DNA of 64,000 nt from Pontibacterium sp049603715 (GTDB lineage Bacteria; Pseudomonadota; Gammaproteobacteria; Pseudomonadales; Balneatricaceae), in contig JBMYSW010000007.1 in assembly GCA_049603715.1 (NCBI GenBank), positions 81,719 to 145,718 of the forward strand, read 5' to 3'. This document shows positions 36,794 through 45,886 of the stretch, one piece after another. Under the pieces are notes generated by a model, which was given only the letters and a program-made list of their open reading frames with translations, ran no database searches and was not told where the DNA came from. The position numbers and the translations under genes were made by a program. The first letter of the stretch is position 1; every line of letters begins with the position of its first letter.

Positions 36794-36830
36794 ATGTTAC
36801 CGGTAACTCTTCGCAATGTTACCGGTAACT
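36794..36830. promoter_or_regulatory. Two GntR operators before the TRAP/gntK operon
   Basis: Two perfect palindromes GTTACCGGTAAC (36796-36807 and 36818-36829), each within ATGTTACCGGTAACT, with centres 22 bp apart, two helical turns. The sequence matches the known enteric GntR operator core, so gluconate control of the transport operon is strongly suggested. Confidence 0.85.
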
Positions 36831-36859
36831 TTTTAAAAGTCAATGCTTATCGTCGGCAT

Positions 36860-36900
36860 AAAAAAACCAGTACCCTTGATCACATCAGTGAAGGTACTGG
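36860..36900 (-). terminator. Terminator of the GGDEF/EAL gene
   Basis: On the minus strand CCAGTACC (from 36900) pairs with GGTACTGG (to 36867) and is followed by a seven-T run. It lies 37 bp past the stop of the upstream diguanylate cyclase/phosphodiesterase gene. Confidence 0.88.
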
Positions 36901-36936
36901 CTCTATAGCGCTAACAAGCGGGTTCAAAATGTCGCC

Positions 36937-39675
36937 TCAGCAGACCTCTTCTGCGGTATCCTGCGCCGTACTGGTTCGCAAAAATGCTTTAAAGTCCGCT
37001 TCGGACATAGGTTTACTGTAAAAGTAGCCTTGACCAAAGTCACATTGATGGCTTTGCAAAAAGCCCTCTTGCTCTGCGGTTTCAACGCCTTCTGCCACGA
37101 CTTTGAGTTGTAGGCGGTGCGCCATTGAGATGATCGCAGCGGTAATTTCCATATCATCGGTATGGTCAGGAATATCTTTTACAAACTCACGGTCGACCTT
37201 AAGCACATTAATCGGCAGGGTTTTAAGGTAACTAAACGACGAATAGCCTACACCAAAGTCGTCAATGGCCACGGTAATGCCCAAGGCCTGCAATGACTGA
37301 AGAGTGGATATGGCTTTTTGCACATCGTGCATTACCAAGGTTTCGGTAACTTCTATCTCTAGGCATGAAGGGTCAATATCAAAGTTACCCAACACCTGCT
37401 CAAACATGTCGATAAGTTCTGGGTCTCTAAACTGGCGGGCAGACAGGTTAATCGCCAAACGGAACTGAGGCCAACCGGCCTGACGCACTTTGCTTAAAAA
37501 CTCACAGGCAGCCGTCACAATCCATCGACCCAATGGCACGATAAAGCCAGTTTCCTCAGCCACGGATATAAACTGCATGGGCGGCACCACACCCAACTCT
37601 GGGTGGTGCCAACGAATTAAGGCTTCGGCCCCAAAAACATCGCCGGTTTTAAGGTTTACTTGGGGTTGAAAGAACAGCTCAAACTCTTTGTTTTCGAGCG
37701 CGATGGGCATTTCGCGGGTAAAGCGAATGTACTGTTGTAGCTGCTCGTGCAAGGTTTCGGTAAAGAAGCGGTATTGGTGACGACCCATTTCTTTGGCTTG
37801 ATACATCGCCAAGTCGGCATGCTTAAGCAGGGTATCTGGCTCGGCACCGTCTTTCGGAATCATCGCGATACCGATACTGGTGGTTACCTGAATTTCTGTT
37901 TCGCCAATAAAAAACGGTTGCGCTAACGAGGCTAAGACCCGCTCAGCCACTTTGATCACATCATCTTCGCCATGAATAGGATTAATGAGCAAGGCAAATT
38001 CGTCACCGCCCAAGCGTGCGGCTAAGTCGGTTTCTTTTATGCAGTGTAGTAACCTAACTGCAACCGTCTTGAGCAGCTCATCGCCCACTTGGTGACCTTG
38101 GGTATCATTGATATTCTTAAACAAGTCGAGGTCGAGCATCATGACCGCGCCATGCCCATAGCGAGGTAAGTCGCTGGTTACGCGGTTCATACGACTTAAA
38201 AATTGGCGGCGGTTAGCCAAGGTGGTGAGTTCATCAAAGAGCGCCAACTGCTCCATGCGCGCATGGGCATCTTTAAGCTCTGAAACGTCCTCAAGTACCA
38301 GTACAAAGTGGCTGATTTCGTTAAATTCGTTTTTGATTGGCGAGAGGGAAACAAGGCTCCAAAACATGGTGCCATCTTTACGCACGCTATACAGCTCTCC
38401 ACGCCAGTTATTGCCCGACATAGCGGTTTGCCAAAGCGCGTCATATTGTTCGTCACTCATGTAGTTGCGACTGAGCATTTCGGGTGACTGCCCGATTACC
38501 TCATCCGCCTCAAAGCCTGTGCATTCGGTGTATTTGGGGTTAACGTACTCGATGGTGCCGACTATATCGATGATCATGACCGAAGAGCCACTAAAAGTGA
38601 TCGCACTGGATAGCTTGCGAAGTGTCGCTTCGATCCGCTTTTGGGCCGTAACATCCTGACAGGTACCAAAGCAACGACCGTTCTCATCGTCGCAGCGGCC
38701 TATGATGTGGACATAAAGCATAGAGGGCTCAGCATTAATCCGGCACTCTTCATCAATTGCCTCACCTTCATTTATCAGGCGTTCAAAGGCCGCTTTAATC
38801 CTCTTGGTATCAGCGGGGTGAACCGACTGATAAAAATGCTCGCATGACATTTCGCCAGCTTGTAACGCCATGATAGGCGCAAGTGACTGAGACCACCAGA
38901 AGCTTTGGCTTGCGATGTCGTATTCCCAGCAACCTATCTTTACCACCTCTTGGGAATCAATGAGCCGACGCTCAGCATTTTGGCGCTCTGCCATCTCTTG
39001 CTCTAACGCCAAATGCCGCTCATCAATGGTTCTTTGCATATCCGTAAAGATATCCACAAACCCTTGCAGCGCACGATCTGTTTTATGAATCACTAGCTCT
39101 CGCCGTGAGCCTTGTGTGACCTGGTGATTCATCAACGCCGAGAGGCGCTTGAGCGGTCGAATAATCAAGGTCGTTTGAGCCAAACTGACCAACAGAAGCG
39201 CCAGTGCCATGGCGGCAATCAACGACCAACATAACCACTGAATCTGCTCACTATCGGCACGTATAAGGGCGTAATCATCCAAATACACGGCAACTTGGCC
39301 CACTTCTAAGCCGTCATAAATAAGTGGTATTTGGATTAACGAATACTGAATGCTGACATTGGCCATCATTTGCGCATTAGCCTGTCCTGCTTTGAACAAG
39401 GACAAACCATCAAGGCGGGTTAACTCGACTGAGTACCAAGCATCGCGCTCATGAAAGGTATGGTCTAGCAGTTTGGCAACGTAATCACTATTGCCGGTCA
39501 CTACTGGATAGGCGAGCGCCTCGGACAAGACGGCCATGTGGCTTTTTTCGAGGGCAACACGTTCATTTAAAAGCTGACTTTGCCAATTAGGTAACCAATA
39601 CCACTGAATAAACCCCGCCATTATGGCGAGTAGCAAAACAAGGGGCAGCTGTAACTTGGCGCTAAAGCTCCGCAT
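36937..39675 (-). CDS. Membrane PAS-PAS-GGDEF-EAL cyclic-di-GMP enzyme
   Basis: 912 residues from the ATG at 39675 (AGGAG 8 nt upstream). TM1 is at about residues 9-29, a ~115-residue extracytoplasmic region follows, and TM2 lies near 145-168 (CWSLIAAMALALLLVSLAQ). A HAMP-like linker, two PAS domains (the second with FTGFEADEVIGQ-like TECTGFEADEVIGQSPEML), GGDEF near residue 555 (RLGGDEFALLI) and EAL near residue 682 (GAEALIRWHHP) complete it. Both catalytic motifs are intact, including DDFGVGYSS and KVDREFVKDI, so it could make or break c-di-GMP; which activity dominates cannot be told by reading. It is a single-gene unit. Confidence 0.93.
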   Translation of the reverse strand: MRSFSAKLQLPLVLLLAIMAGFIQWYWLPNWQSQLLNERVALEKSHMAVLSEALAYPVVTGNSDYVAKLLDHTFHERDAWYSVELTRLDGLSLFKAGQANAQMMANVSIQYSLIQIPLIYDGLEVGQVAVYLDDYALIRADSEQIQWLCWSLIAAMALALLLVSLAQTTLIIRPLKRLSALMNHQVTQGSRRELVIHKTDRALQGFVDIFTDMQRTIDERHLALEQEMAERQNAERRLIDSQEVVKIGCWEYDIASQSFWWSQSLAPIMALQAGEMSCEHFYQSVHPADTKRIKAAFERLINEGEAIDEECRINAEPSMLYVHIIGRCDDENGRCFGTCQDVTAQKRIEATLRKLSSAITFSGSSVMIIDIVGTIEYVNPKYTECTGFEADEVIGQSPEMLSRNYMSDEQYDALWQTAMSGNNWRGELYSVRKDGTMFWSLVSLSPIKNEFNEISHFVLVLEDVSELKDAHARMEQLALFDELTTLANRRQFLSRMNRVTSDLPRYGHGAVMMLDLDLFKNINDTQGHQVGDELLKTVAVRLLHCIKETDLAARLGGDEFALLINPIHGEDDVIKVAERVLASLAQPFFIGETEIQVTTSIGIAMIPKDGAEPDTLLKHADLAMYQAKEMGRHQYRFFTETLHEQLQQYIRFTREMPIALENKEFELFFQPQVNLKTGDVFGAEALIRWHHPELGVVPPMQFISVAEETGFIVPLGRWIVTAACEFLSKVRQAGWPQFRLAINLSARQFRDPELIDMFEQVLGNFDIDPSCLEIEVTETLVMHDVQKAISTLQSLQALGITVAIDDFGVGYSSFSYLKTLPINVLKVDREFVKDIPDHTDDMEITAAIISMAHRLQLKVVAEGVETAEQEGFLQSHQCDFGQGYFYSKPMSEADFKAFLRTSTAQDTAEEVC

Positions 39676-40069
39676 GGGCACAACTCCTACTGCAGACACA
39701 TATGAGTCGTGCTGCACGTACAATATAATCCTTGAGAGAAACTAAAAATAACCTCTCATCTATTTAATAAGCAGGCAAAGTATCTTTAAAAGAAACGCTA
39801 ATGACGATACAAAACAACCTAGCGAGATAAACGACAAGGCTTGTTCGCACCACGATGCCCAACTAAGAGTATAGACCAAGAAAATGGGAATGCAGGTTTA
39901 AATCGCGGATTTAACACATTGAATGCTAACGCCTAAACTGGTTAAAAAGCAGCTAAAATACTTGCCCGGACCACACGAAACAGAGCACAGGGTCGTATAC
40001 GAAAATAGATTAAGCAGAAAAGAGAAATAAGATCAGGGAAGTCGAAGAAAGTGAAACGAGGCAAGAAAA
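39676..40069. other. Intergenic region before tRNA-Thr, 394 bp
   Basis: Non-coding in all frames as far as I can see. It contains the promoter of the GGDEF/EAL gene and the 3' flank of the tRNA. No notable repeat or dyad was seen. Confidence 0.5.
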
Positions 40070-40145
<76 letters not shown>

Positions 40146-40322
40146 ACAAATTTGAGACGCGAATAATATAGAGCCTTTATATTTCGGTCAACACTTTTTT
40201 AAAAAACTATGCCCACTAGCCACAACAAAAAGTTGAGAATGACGAAATGAATAACTGATTGTGTCAACACAAGCTCCGACCCTACAATAACCCAACAGTT
40301 AAAACTCAAAGGAGACGCCGTT

Positions 40323-40544
40323 ATGAGCCAACAAGGTAGTGCAGGTAATGTGATTGCTGCATTGTGTAGCCTGTTTATTCCAGGCTTAGGCCAACTTATT
40401 CAAGGCCGACTATTGGCCGCTATTTTGTTTTTTGTCATCACCGCGGTTGGCTACGCCACCTACTGGTTAGTAATTCCTGGCATTATCGCTGTCATCGTCC
40501 ATCTTGTGGCGATTATTAGCGCAGCGCGTTACAAGGGTGATTAG
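40323..40544 (+). CDS. Small conserved-looking membrane protein, unknown function
   Basis: 73-residue protein with two or three hydrophobic helices: NVIAALCSLFIPGLGQLIQG, LLAAILFFVITAVGYATYWL and IPGIIAVIVHLVAIISAARY. The segment FIPGLGQLIQGR resembles the P-G-x-G-Q-x-x-x-G-x turn of small TM2/DUF5683-like membrane proteins. AAAGGAGACGCC precedes the ATG, a strong ribosome binding site. It stands alone between the tRNA and benE. Function unknown. Confidence 0.7.
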   Translation: MSQQGSAGNVIAALCSLFIPGLGQLIQGRLLAAILFFVITAVGYATYWLVIPGIIAVIVHLVAIISAARYKGD

Positions 40545-40574
40545 TCACCTTTGAACTGAAGTGACTGGGTGCGG

Positions 40575-41735
40575 CTATTGGGGTTTAACCTTGCTAACGA
40601 GTGTATAAACCGTCACACCCAAAACCATTCCCCAAAACGCGCTGCCGATGCCAAACAACGTAAAGCCAGAGGCCGTTGCCATAAAGGTAATAAGGGAGGC
40701 CTCTTGTGCTTGCCGCTCGGCCAGCGCCACATTTAAATTGGCTAAAATGGTAGGGATCAGTGCCAAGGCGGCAATGGTAACCACCAGCGCATTAGGTACA
40801 GCGGCAAACACTGCCACCACCGTCGCCCCCAATATTCCTGTCACCAGATAAAACACACCTGCCCAAACCGAAGACCAATAGCGCTGCTGTGGGTTTTTGC
40901 CTGCGCCTTCGCTCATACAAATCGCCGCGGTAATAGCCGCTAACGAATACGCGAAGCCACCAAACGGAGCGGCCACAACCCCTGTCGCGCCTAGGCTAAC
41001 CATTAAAGGCGAAGCCGGTGCTTGGTAACCAAAACTGCGTAACATTGAGATGCCCGGTACATTTTGTGAAGCCATTGTCACCAAAAACAGAGGCAACCCT
41101 AGCCCAAGCAACGCCGACACCGAAAACTCAGGCGAGACCCACTGAGGCTCGGCAAAGCTGAGTGTTACCGCAGCAAAGTACGTTTGTCCCAACACACCCG
41201 CCAAAACACCGCCCACCACGAGGGTAAGCACCACGGCATATTGCGCCCAAATCAGCCTTACAACCATAAACACCGTAAACATGCAGGCCACCAGCAGAGT
41301 CGCCTCTTGTGCACTTAAAAACATCTTGAGTGCAAAGGGGAGTAGAACACCTGCGAGCATCGCCCCCGCTAAGGGCTTGGGAATGCGCTCTATGACTTTT
41401 TCAAAGGCACCCGTGAGTCCAAGCATTAACATCAACCCCGAGCTAAGGAGCATAGCGCCCACGGCTTCAGGTAATGAATACCCGGAACTTGTGGCAATAA
41501 CCGCTGCTCCTGGCGTAGACCATGCGGTCAGCACCGGTGCTTTATATCGCAGTGAAAGGCCAATGCAGGTCACGCCCATACCGATCCCCAATACCCACAA
41601 CCATGAGTTAGTTTGAGCCACGGTGGCATTGAGCTGCTCTGCCGCTTGTAACACGATCGCCACGGAGCTGGTATAACCCACCAGCACCGCGACAAGCCCA
41701 GCAGCGATTTTGGGTAAACTAAAAACTTCTGACAT
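40575..41735 (-). CDS. benE: BenE-family benzoate/H+ symporter
   Basis: 386 residues from the ATG at 41735. It is an integral membrane protein of the BenE family with about 12 helices. Recognisable segments are the start SLPKIAAGLVAVLVGYTSSV, LRYKAPVLTAWSTPGAAVIA, VTMASQNVPGISMLRSFGYQ and FAYSLAAITAAICMSEGAG. BenE proteins import benzoate; here it lies near an aromatic-acid catabolic island, so a related aromatic acid is possible. It may be a core gene, as no ben catabolic gene is adjacent. Confidence 0.9.
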   Translation of the reverse strand: MSEVFSLPKIAAGLVAVLVGYTSSVAIVLQAAEQLNATVAQTNSWLWVLGIGMGVTCIGLSLRYKAPVLTAWSTPGAAVIATSSGYSLPEAVGAMLLSSGLMLMLGLTGAFEKVIERIPKPLAGAMLAGVLLPFALKMFLSAQEATLLVACMFTVFMVVRLIWAQYAVVLTLVVGGVLAGVLGQTYFAAVTLSFAEPQWVSPEFSVSALLGLGLPLFLVTMASQNVPGISMLRSFGYQAPASPLMVSLGATGVVAAPFGGFAYSLAAITAAICMSEGAGKNPQQRYWSSVWAGVFYLVTGILGATVVAVFAAVPNALVVTIAALALIPTILANLNVALAERQAQEASLITFMATASGFTLFGIGSAFWGMVLGVTVYTLVSKVKPQ

Positions 41736-42177
41736 GTAGACGCCTATTCCTTCACTTTGCGCTTTACTGCTTTTGGGATAAAACACCTTTCATCAAAACT
41801 AATCGCCATTCTCAAGACTTAATCATTTTTTTGCGTCTAAAAGTGATAGAGTAAACATCATACACCTCTCACTCTTTAAACCGCAGCACTATCCCACAAA
41901 CGCCCAGCGGCTATGCCTTATCTCACCGCTTGCGGCTTTATGTGCTGCGCTGCTGTTAGGATTTCTTTGTGCTGTCAGTTATGTTTTCTACACGCGCAAC
42001 CAGCTTCGCTTTACTTGTTGGCTGCTTGGGTGCCATGGCCACATTGTTAGAGCTTATTCCCTTTTCGCCCATCGCCCCTATCTGCTTTTGGTATTTTGTT
42101 AATTCGGGGATGCCTCTTCAACGCTTTCACCTTGCTGGGTACTTCGGCAATATGCCAGTCAGCTTTTACATTTTCGA
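41736..42177. other. Region between benE and the IS5 remnant
   Basis: 442 bp with no gene I can defend. A 76-codon frame (41969-42199, with an ATG at 41981) on the plus strand encodes hydrophobic residues, is cut by the IS5 junction and could be the start of a lost membrane protein, but another overlapping frame is equally hydrophobic. The benE promoter lies at the left end. Confidence 0.4.
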
Positions 42178-42861
42178 GCGCTTCTCTGCGCCGCGATAAC
42201 CACTGTCGGCGAAGATAAAATCTTCCTCACCATGCAGGAGATGCTCAGCTTGATTAAGGTCATGCTCATTAGCTGCTGTCGTGCTGACGCTGTGTGTGAT
42301 TCCTGTTCGCGCATCCACCCCAATATGAGCCTTCAAGCCAAAGTGCCACTGGTTACCTTTCTTAGTCTGGCGCATCTCTGGATCACGTTTACATGCTTTG
42401 TTTTTGGTAGAGCTGGGAGCTTCAATAATTGTCGCATCTATCAAGGAGCCTTCTTTGAGCAACGCCCCCGCTTCAGATAACCATTGATTAACTTCTTCAA
42501 AAATTTGTCGAGATAGATTGTGCCGTTCCAATAAGTGGCGAAACTTGAGAATGGTCGAGTGATCAGGGATCGCCTTATCCAAGGACAAACCTGCAAACAG
42601 TCGCATAGAGGTGATCTCATACAATGCATCTTCCATGGCAGGATCACTGAGGCTGTACCACTGTTGCAGACAGTGAATACGAAGCATCGTCATCAATGGA
42701 TAAGGACGTCGACCATTACCCGCTTTGGGATAATGTGGTTCAATTACCGCTTCAATCCGTGTCCAAGGGATCAGCTTATCCATGCGACCTAAAAACTTTT
42801 CTTTGCGGGTCTGACGGCGCTTATTACTGAACTCGCTGTCGGCGAATGTTAACTGATCCAT
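42166..42861 (-). pseudogene. IS5-type DDE transposase, C-terminally truncated
   Basis: 231 codons starting [20 protein letters not shown], closely like the E. coli IS5 transposase ([20 protein letters not shown]). The catalytic DDE region is only partly kept: the first Asp region (EGSLIDATIIEAPSSTKNK) and second (DFIFADSGYRGAEKR) are present, but the final K/R-E helix is lost, and the frame ends SKM-stop in flanking DNA. The protein should be inactive. Full-length relatives are about 325 residues. Confidence 0.9.
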
Positions 42862-42926
42862 GCTGACTCCCTTGATAAAACTGATGGTTACAATCGTCTC
42901 ATGGAATGGACTTAATCACACCTTCC
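42178..42926 (-). mobile_element. IS5-family element, 3'-truncated
   Basis: About 749 bp of an IS5-type insertion sequence. Its outer end is intact: on the minus strand it begins GGAAGGTGTGATTAAGTCC (42926 down to 42908), nearly the IS5 terminal repeat, and it is followed on the plus strand by CTAG (42927-42930), matching the YTAR target of IS5. The other end is missing; homology to IS5 transposases stops near 42178, roughly two thirds of the way through the normal 1.2-kb element. Confidence 0.9.
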
Positions 42927-43514
42927 CTAGCGCCTCCCGTGGTCAAGCAGTTTCGACGCATATATCCAGATGTCAGAATTCATATCTATGAAGGTTTAGA
43001 GGCATCAGCGGTTGAAAAACTAAGAATGGGTGAGATTGATTTTTCGGTCACGTCCATCGCTGCGAGTACAACGCTTTCCGAAAAAGAATTTATTATTCAT
43101 CCGATCATCAAAATCCCCATGGCGATTATTTGTCGAAGTGGTCATCCGTTACAAGACAAAACGAGTTTGCAGGATTTGCTGGTGGCCGATTGGGTGCAGA
43201 TAGGTGCTGGCGGTCATTTAACCCCCATTATCAGGAACTTCTATCTACAGCACGGCCTTCAAGCCCCCAATGTGGCGGTAGAGTGTCACTCATTTACCAG
43301 CTCTTTGGCGATGATCGACAGCACGGACTTGCTGGGTATCGTGCCCGAAGCATGGATTTCGGATGTTTATTACACGGGTAAATTTGCGAAAATTTCGGTG
43401 AGAGAGGGCTTGGCAACAAACCAGCTACAGATGCTGCTGCGCCGCGATAAACCCTTGATCCCAGTTGCACAAACCTTCTCGACGCTGTTTTTGCGTTTGG
43501 CCGACGTCGATTAG
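42927..43514 (+). pseudogene. LysR-family regulator, 5' end removed by IS5
   Basis: About 195 codons of a LysR effector-binding domain (LAPPVVKQFRRIYPDVRIHI, LRMGEIDFSVTSI, DLLVADWVQIGAGG, STDLLGIVPEAW). Native sequence starts exactly at the CTAG target beside the IS5 end; the ATG at 42906 belongs to IS5. The HTH half is absent from both sides of the element, so the insertion was followed by a deletion. The fragment lacks DNA-binding ability. Confidence 0.85.
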
Positions 43515-43521
43515 TATCCGC

Positions 43522-44409
43522 CTATAAAGGCACTTTGTTGTCACGAAACTGCTTCGGCGTGCTGCCGGTTAATCGCTTGAAGAAGCGGCTAAAGTAGGCC
43601 GGATCCGAAAAGCCCAAGCTCATTGCAATATCGGATGCGGGCTTAATCGTAAAGATAAGGTGGCGCTGTGCTTCAGTCAGTATACGCTGGTGAATTAGGC
43701 CAAGTGCCGTTTGGTTACGTCGCTTTTTACAAATCTCATTTAAATGCGCCGAGGTCACACCCACCTTCTCGGCGTACCAGTCGACATTGTGGTGGCTATC
43801 AAAGTTGTTCTCAAGCAGGTCAATAAAGCGGCTAAGTCTCTGCTCTGAGCGGCTTATCGTTTGCTTTTGCACTTCGTGTTGCCTAACGTTTTGGCGCGTA
43901 ATCCATATAGCAAGCGCAAGCACATGGTTTTCCATTTGTAGCTGACGAAAGCTTTGCGTACCTGCATGTTCATCGTTAATGGCGCTGAGCAGGGCGCTGA
44001 GGTAGGCCTCGTTTTCTCCCGATGAATAGACGGAGGCTTCGCCATAACACCACATCGGATTATCTAGCACTTTGGCAAGTTTTGAAAGTAATGGCCTAGC
44101 AATGGCCAAGACAAACCCGTCGGACCCCGTTTCCCACAAAAACATATGTACGCAGTTCTCTGGGATCACTAGCAAATCACCCGTGTTCACCGTGAGAGTA
44201 TGGTTATCAACCTGGGCACTGCCTTGACCTTTCAGTACAAAAAATATTTGCAGTAGATCAAGGTGCCGATGTGGCTTTATTTTCCAGTTGTACTTAGCAC
44301 TGCGAAGACCCAAGTGTTCACAGTGCACAAGGTCTTCTACCGGCCATGTGGTGGTTTCTCCGTAAAAGTCGGTAATGGGTATCGGGGTTTGATTTTTTAG
44401 GGTGGCCAT
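43522..44409 (-). CDS. AraC-family regulator (PobR-like), divergent from ligAB
   Basis: 295 residues from the ATG at 44409. The N-terminal cupin sensor domain (YNWKIKPHRHLDLLQIFFVL, VNTGDLLVIPENCVHMF) is of the PobR/HpaA type that binds hydroxybenzoates. The C-terminal double HTH includes VDWYAEKVGVTSAHLNEICK and ASDIAMSLGFSDPAYFSRFF, the AraC signature. It is transcribed away from ligAB across 149 bp and faces the truncated LysR gene. It likely activates ligAB in response to an aromatic acid such as protocatechuate. It is a distant paralogue of the AraC protein beside pobA. Confidence 0.85.
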   Translation of the reverse strand: MATLKNQTPIPITDFYGETTTWPVEDLVHCEHLGLRSAKYNWKIKPHRHLDLLQIFFVLKGQGSAQVDNHTLTVNTGDLLVIPENCVHMFLWETGSDGFVLAIARPLLSKLAKVLDNPMWCYGEASVYSSGENEAYLSALLSAINDEHAGTQSFRQLQMENHVLALAIWITRQNVRQHEVQKQTISRSEQRLSRFIDLLENNFDSHHNVDWYAEKVGVTSAHLNEICKKRRNQTALGLIHQRILTEAQRHLIFTIKPASDIAMSLGFSDPAYFSRFFKRLTGSTPKQFRDNKVPL

Positions 44410-44558
44410 GACGAGTTTAATAATCTGTGTTTTGTACAATAATAAAGCATGAAATGGCCATTTTATCCATTGCTGACTTGCGTAATATACAAATGGTTGA
44501 GATTGCTTGTGTATCAAGCGGTCGGGTTCGAATCATTCCCTAAGGGTATGGAGTAGCT

Positions 44559-44924
44559 ATGAGTATAAAAAAAATGCGTGCTATTGAAGGCACGACCTTT
44601 TTTGATGGGCCTATGGCCACAAAAGGTTACGCGCTAAATAAGATGTTTTATTCGTTTAACTCGCAAGAAGGACGAGATGCGTTTGTGGCCGATGAAGAAG
44701 CGTGGATGGAAAAATTTAAGCTAAGCGACGCGCAAAAACAGTGTGTGCGTGATCGTGACTTCCTTGGCCTGATTGAAGAAGGCGGCAGCATCTACTATTT
44801 GGCGAAAATTGGTCCGATTTTGGGCATGAACATGCAGGACTTTGGTGGGGCGCAAACGGGCCGAACCACAGATGAATTTAAAGCATACTTGGACAGTCAG
44901 GGGATAGGTAAAAACAATGGCTAA
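44559..44924 (+). CDS. ligA: Protocatechuate 4,5-dioxygenase alpha subunit
   Basis: 121-residue small subunit of the LigAB extradiol dioxygenase. Family stretches are FDGPMATKGYALNKMFYSFN, AWMEKFKLSDAQKQCVRDRD, GLIEEGGSIYYLAKI and the LGMNMQDFGGAQTGRTTDEF end. GGAG lies 5 nt before the ATG. Its stop overlaps the start of ligB by 8 bp. LigA forms the lid of the LigB active site. Confidence 0.95.
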   Translation: MSIKKMRAIEGTTFFDGPMATKGYALNKMFYSFNSQEGRDAFVADEEAWMEKFKLSDAQKQCVRDRDFLGLIEEGGSIYYLAKIGPILGMNMQDFGGAQTGRTTDEFKAYLDSQGIGKNNG

Positions 44925-45756
44925 GATTGCAGGCGGTATCGGTACATCTCATATTCCAGCGATTGGTGTGGCGATGGATCGCGGTTTAGAAGACACCCCT
45001 TACTGGAAAGATTTTTTTGAAAGCTACATTCCAATTCGTAAGTGGTTTAACGAAGTTGACCCAGATGTCCTGATCATCTTTTATAACGATCACGGGCTTG
45101 AAATGTTCTTGGATAAAAAACCAACATTTGCCATTGGTACCGCGCCACATTACGAAAATGCGGATGAAGGCTGGGGCATTAACCCAATCCCTCCGGTAAC
45201 GGGTGAAACCGAGCTGTCTTGGCATATTGTCAATGAGCTGGTCGAGAACGATTTTGACCCAACCGTGTGCCAAGAAATCAAAGTTGATCATGGCCTAACC
45301 GTGCCAATGACATTGATGTATCCCGACCGTGATTACTCCAAGGTTAAGGTGATTCCTGTGTGTATCAACTGTGAGCGCCACCCAATGCCTAAGCCTTCAC
45401 GTGCTTTTGCACTGGGGCGCGAAATTGGTAAAGCGGTTGAATCATTTGGCGGTGATCAGAAGGTGGTTGTGCTCGGAACGGGCGGATTGTCGCATCAGTT
45501 GGAAGGGGAGCGCGCCGGTATTATCAACACCGACTTTGATAACCTATGTTTAGAAAAGATGGTCTCCGAGCCTGAGGAGCTGACTAAGTACTCATTGGAG
45601 GACATCGTCGAGCTTGCGGGTGCGCAAGGTGTTGAGCTAAACATGTGGCTAGCCATGCGTGGTTGCTTATTGGGCAATGTAAAAGAAGGGCACCGTAATC
45701 TTGTTGCGCCGATTTCTAACACGGCGTCGGGTATTCAGTTATTGATTAACGAGTAA
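44917..45756 (+). CDS. ligB: Protocatechuate 4,5-dioxygenase beta subunit
   Basis: 279-residue catalytic subunit (type II extradiol, LigB family). Iron ligands are visible as H12 (GTSHIPAIG), H59 (IFYNDHGLE) and E240 (GVELNMW), with the base H193 in GTGGLSHQLEGERAG, equivalent to H12/H61/E242/H195 of Sphingobium LigB. It opens protocatechuate between C4 and C5 to 4-carboxy-2-hydroxymuconate-6-semialdehyde. A terminator follows directly. Confidence 0.96.
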   Translation: MAKIAGGIGTSHIPAIGVAMDRGLEDTPYWKDFFESYIPIRKWFNEVDPDVLIIFYNDHGLEMFLDKKPTFAIGTAPHYENADEGWGINPIPPVTGETELSWHIVNELVENDFDPTVCQEIKVDHGLTVPMTLMYPDRDYSKVKVIPVCINCERHPMPKPSRAFALGREIGKAVESFGGDQKVVVLGTGGLSHQLEGERAGIINTDFDNLCLEKMVSEPEELTKYSLEDIVELAGAQGVELNMWLAMRGCLLGNVKEGHRNLVAPISNTASGIQLLINE

Positions 45757-45771
45757 GATCGTTTAAATAGC

Positions 45772-45807
45772 AAACCACCCTTACCCGAGATAAGGGTGGT
45801 TTTTTTG
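45772..45807 (+). terminator. Terminator after ligAB
   Basis: CCACCCTTA (45775-45783) and TAAGGGTGG (45791-45799) flanked by AAA and TTTTTTT. It lies 15 bp after the ligB stop and may also serve the convergent ETF-QO gene. Confidence 0.92.
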
Positions 45808-45886
45808 TGTTTAACCGCTGGTCGCACCTTCCTTAAGCGGCAGTATTCAGATAGCTACCTATTTGGATAGCTCTATGTTTGTCCAG

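Noticed and set aside
41969..42199. 76-codon hydrophobic reading frame ending in the IS5 remnant
   Set aside because: Its end lies in IS5 DNA, no ribosome binding site or family is evident and another frame there is equally hydrophobic. Kept only as a possible relic.
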